From Candidatus Fredericiella danica (lineage in GTDB: Bacteria > Chloroflexota > Anaerolineae > Caldilineales > Caldilineaceae), in NCBI GenBank assembly GCA_016713335.1, contig JADJPH010000026.1, positions 1 through 64,000 of the forward strand: a DNA stretch of 64,000 nt, read 5' to 3'. Made by a program: the position numbers and the translations under genes. Positions 62,807-64,000 of the stretch are shown here, in pieces. A model generated the notes under the pieces. It had not been told where the DNA came from and did not search any database. It saw only the letters and a list, made by a program, of their open reading frames with translations. Positions within the stretch are counted from its first letter, which is position 1. Every line of letters begins with the position of its first letter.

Positions 62807-62814
62807 GCCCCTCG
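62807..62814. repeat. Target-site duplication, right copy
   Basis: GCCCCTCG, identical to 61363-61370, directly after the right inverted repeat. Confidence 0.85.
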
Positions 62815-63039
62815 CCCAAAACTCATTCGTGCCATCAATCTGTGCTAAAATCACCTATACTCCGGACGATTGATTCGGCGCCCACGGAACCTGGGTGGCG
62901 TGGCATGATGCAATGACAGCGGGGAGATCCGATTCCCGTCAGCGCCTCCGGGACAAGTTCTTGCTTGATGACTTCGTGCGACTGCCAGGTCTGTGCGGGG
63001 CGCAGCATATCCTGACCCACCATACGAATACTGGATACC
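62815..63039 (+). other. Upstream region of hsdM
   Basis: AT-richer patch CTGTGCTAAAATCACC around 62838-62855 offers a possible -10 (TAAAAT); a similar CTGTGCTAAAATGCAC occurs before ctaA near 37470. No ORF is supported. Confidence 0.35.
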
Positions 63040-64000
63040 ATGGCGATTAAGAAGAGCGATCTCTACAGTTCCCTATGGAAGAGCTGCGATGAACTGCGCG
63101 GCGGGATGGACGCGTCGCAGTATAAGGACTATGTCCTGGTGCTGCTCTTCGTGAAATATGTCTCCGACAAATACATAGGCCAACCGGATGCGCTGATCGT
63201 TGTGCCGCCGGGCGGCGGATTCGCCGATATGGTGGCGCTAAAAGGCGACAAGGAGATCGGCGACAAGATCAACAAGATCATCGGCAGGCTGGCCGAAGCC
63301 AACGACCTCATGGGCGTGATCAACGTCGCGGACTTCAACGACCCCAACAAACTCGGCAGCGGCAAGGAGATGGTGGATCGCCTCTCCAACCTGGTGGGCA
63401 TCTTTGAGAACCCGGCGCTGGACTTTAGCAAGAACCGCGCCGAGGGCGACGACCTGCTGGGCGACGCCTACGAATACCTCATGCGCCACTTCGCCACCGA
63501 ATCCGGCAAGAGCAAGGGACAGTTCTACACCCCGTCCGAAGTCTCGCGCGTGATGGCCAAGATCATCGGCATCAACAACGCCAGGTCACAGGATCAGAGT
63601 GTCTACGACCCGACGGGCGGCTCCGGCTCGCTGGTGCTCAAGGCTGCCGACGAGGCGCCAGCCGGGCTTTCGATCTATGCGCAGGAGATGGACAACGCCA
63701 CGGCTGCGCTGGCCAAGATGAACATGTTCCTCCACGACAACCCGACCGCGGAGATCTGGCAGGGGAATACGCTCGCCAGCCCGCACTGGCTCAACGAAGA
63801 TGGTGGTTTGAAGACCTTTGACTTTGTGGTGGCGAATTTTCCGTTTTCGAACAAAGCATGGAGCACCGGCTTTGACCCTGCCAACGACCTGTACGGCCGT
63901 TTTGCGGACGGCATCCCGCCGGCCAAGAATGGCGACTATGCGTTCCTGCTGCACATCATCAAATCGATGAAGAGCAGCGGCAAGGGCGCAGTCATCTTGC
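63040..64000 (+). CDS. hsdM: Type I restriction-modification system DNA methylase subunit (partial)
   Basis: The first 320 residues of an N6-adenine methyltransferase subunit, running off the window end. The N-terminal HsdM helical domain (MAIKKSDLYSSLWKSCDELRG through LVLLFVKYVSDKY) precedes the methylase domain: FYTPSEVSRVMAKII, motif I VYDPTGGSGSLVLKA and motif IV FDFVVANFPFSN (NFPF for the common NPPF). HsdM with HsdS methylates the recognition site and, with HsdR, supports restriction. The downstream genes are expected to be hsdS and hsdR. Confidence 0.95.
   Translation, partial: MAIKKSDLYSSLWKSCDELRGGMDASQYKDYVLVLLFVKYVSDKYIGQPDALIVVPPGGGFADMVALKGDKEIGDKINKIIGRLAEANDLMGVINVADFNDPNKLGSGKEMVDRLSNLVGIFENPALDFSKNRAEGDDLLGDAYEYLMRHFATESGKSKGQFYTPSEVSRVMAKIIGINNARSQDQSVYDPTGGSGSLVLKAADEAPAGLSIYAQEMDNATAALAKMNMFLHDNPTAEIWQGNTLASPHWLNEDGGLKTFDFVVANFPFSNKAWSTGFDPANDLYGRFADGIPPAKNGDYAFLLHIIKSMKSSGKGAVIL

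Noticed and set aside
61403..62848. 481-codon plus-strand ORF over the insertion sequence
   Set aside because: Antisense to the transposase, with no family features; the minus-strand frame carries all IS256 motifs.

Overview
The window looks like a piece of a chromosome from an uncultured, GC-rich Chloroflexota bacterium (Anaerolineae/Caldilineae/Ardenticatenia type). This is inferred from several large exported proteins with Thr-Pro-rich linkers, Yip1-type and holin-like membrane proteins, a clostripain-family peptidase, lone TatA and SecG genes, and the general gene content; no rRNA or marker phylogeny was available. At least twenty apparent single- or double-base frameshifts break otherwise complete, conserved genes in over a dozen loci. 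Several of them sit in G runs or GC repeats, so most are probably sequencing or assembly errors rather than real pseudogenes. I give such genes as one CDS and note the breaks.

Layout: 1-6.4 kb (minus) holds a TrkA-type NAD-binding protein, a C11 peptidase and a large surface lipoprotein with SH3b, PA14 and filamin-like repeats. 6.7-8.3 kb is a sugar-phosphate kinase plus class II aldolase pair. 8.5-14.6 kb (plus) carries Yip1-like membrane proteins, a TAXI-type binding protein and an ABC exporter. 14.6-27.4 kb is mixed metabolism: PPOX-fold oxidase, GyrI-like protein, WYL regulator, glycogen synthase, glycerate kinase, a three-domain kinase/M23/aminotransferase fusion, alcohol dehydrogenase, and a holin-domain phosphodiesterase with membrane proteins.

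27.6-34 kb is an L-arabinose-type operon: a fucose-isomerase-family protein, ribulokinase, ribulose-phosphate 4-epimerase, a LacD-type aldolase and an M19 dipeptidase. It is preceded by a consensus promoter with an 18-bp palindromic operator at the start site, and its first three gene junctions each hold a hairpin. 34-38.5 kb is a respiratory module (small membrane protein, multiheme cytochrome c, Tat-exported HybA-like Fe-S protein, NrfD/HybB-like membrane subunit) followed by heme A synthase. 38.7-56.7 kb contains a candidate structured small RNA, a PT-rich cell-surface protein, HdeD and RDD membrane proteins, a holin/AarF fusion kinase, a metallo-hydrolase, a MITE-like palindrome, a methyltransferase with RecN, TatA, a membrane glycosyltransferase-like protein, SecG, a peptide-binding protein, tRNA-Leu and an FtsB-like protein.

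From 56.8 kb two CAT-anticodon tRNAs mark the border of an accessory region: a 12-unit tandem repeat array, a DUF433 antitoxin-like ORF, a NACHT-type NTPase translationally coupled to an unrecognised protein, an intact-looking IS256-family insertion sequence with 29-bp terminal repeats and an 8-bp target duplication, and the start of a type I restriction-modification methylase (hsdM) running off the window. This looks like a small defence island.

Across the window, long hairpins built of 7-8 bp sub-repeats lie directly at stop codons. Together with the NACHT pair, the small RNA candidate and the MITE-like element, they are the most promising undescribed features.
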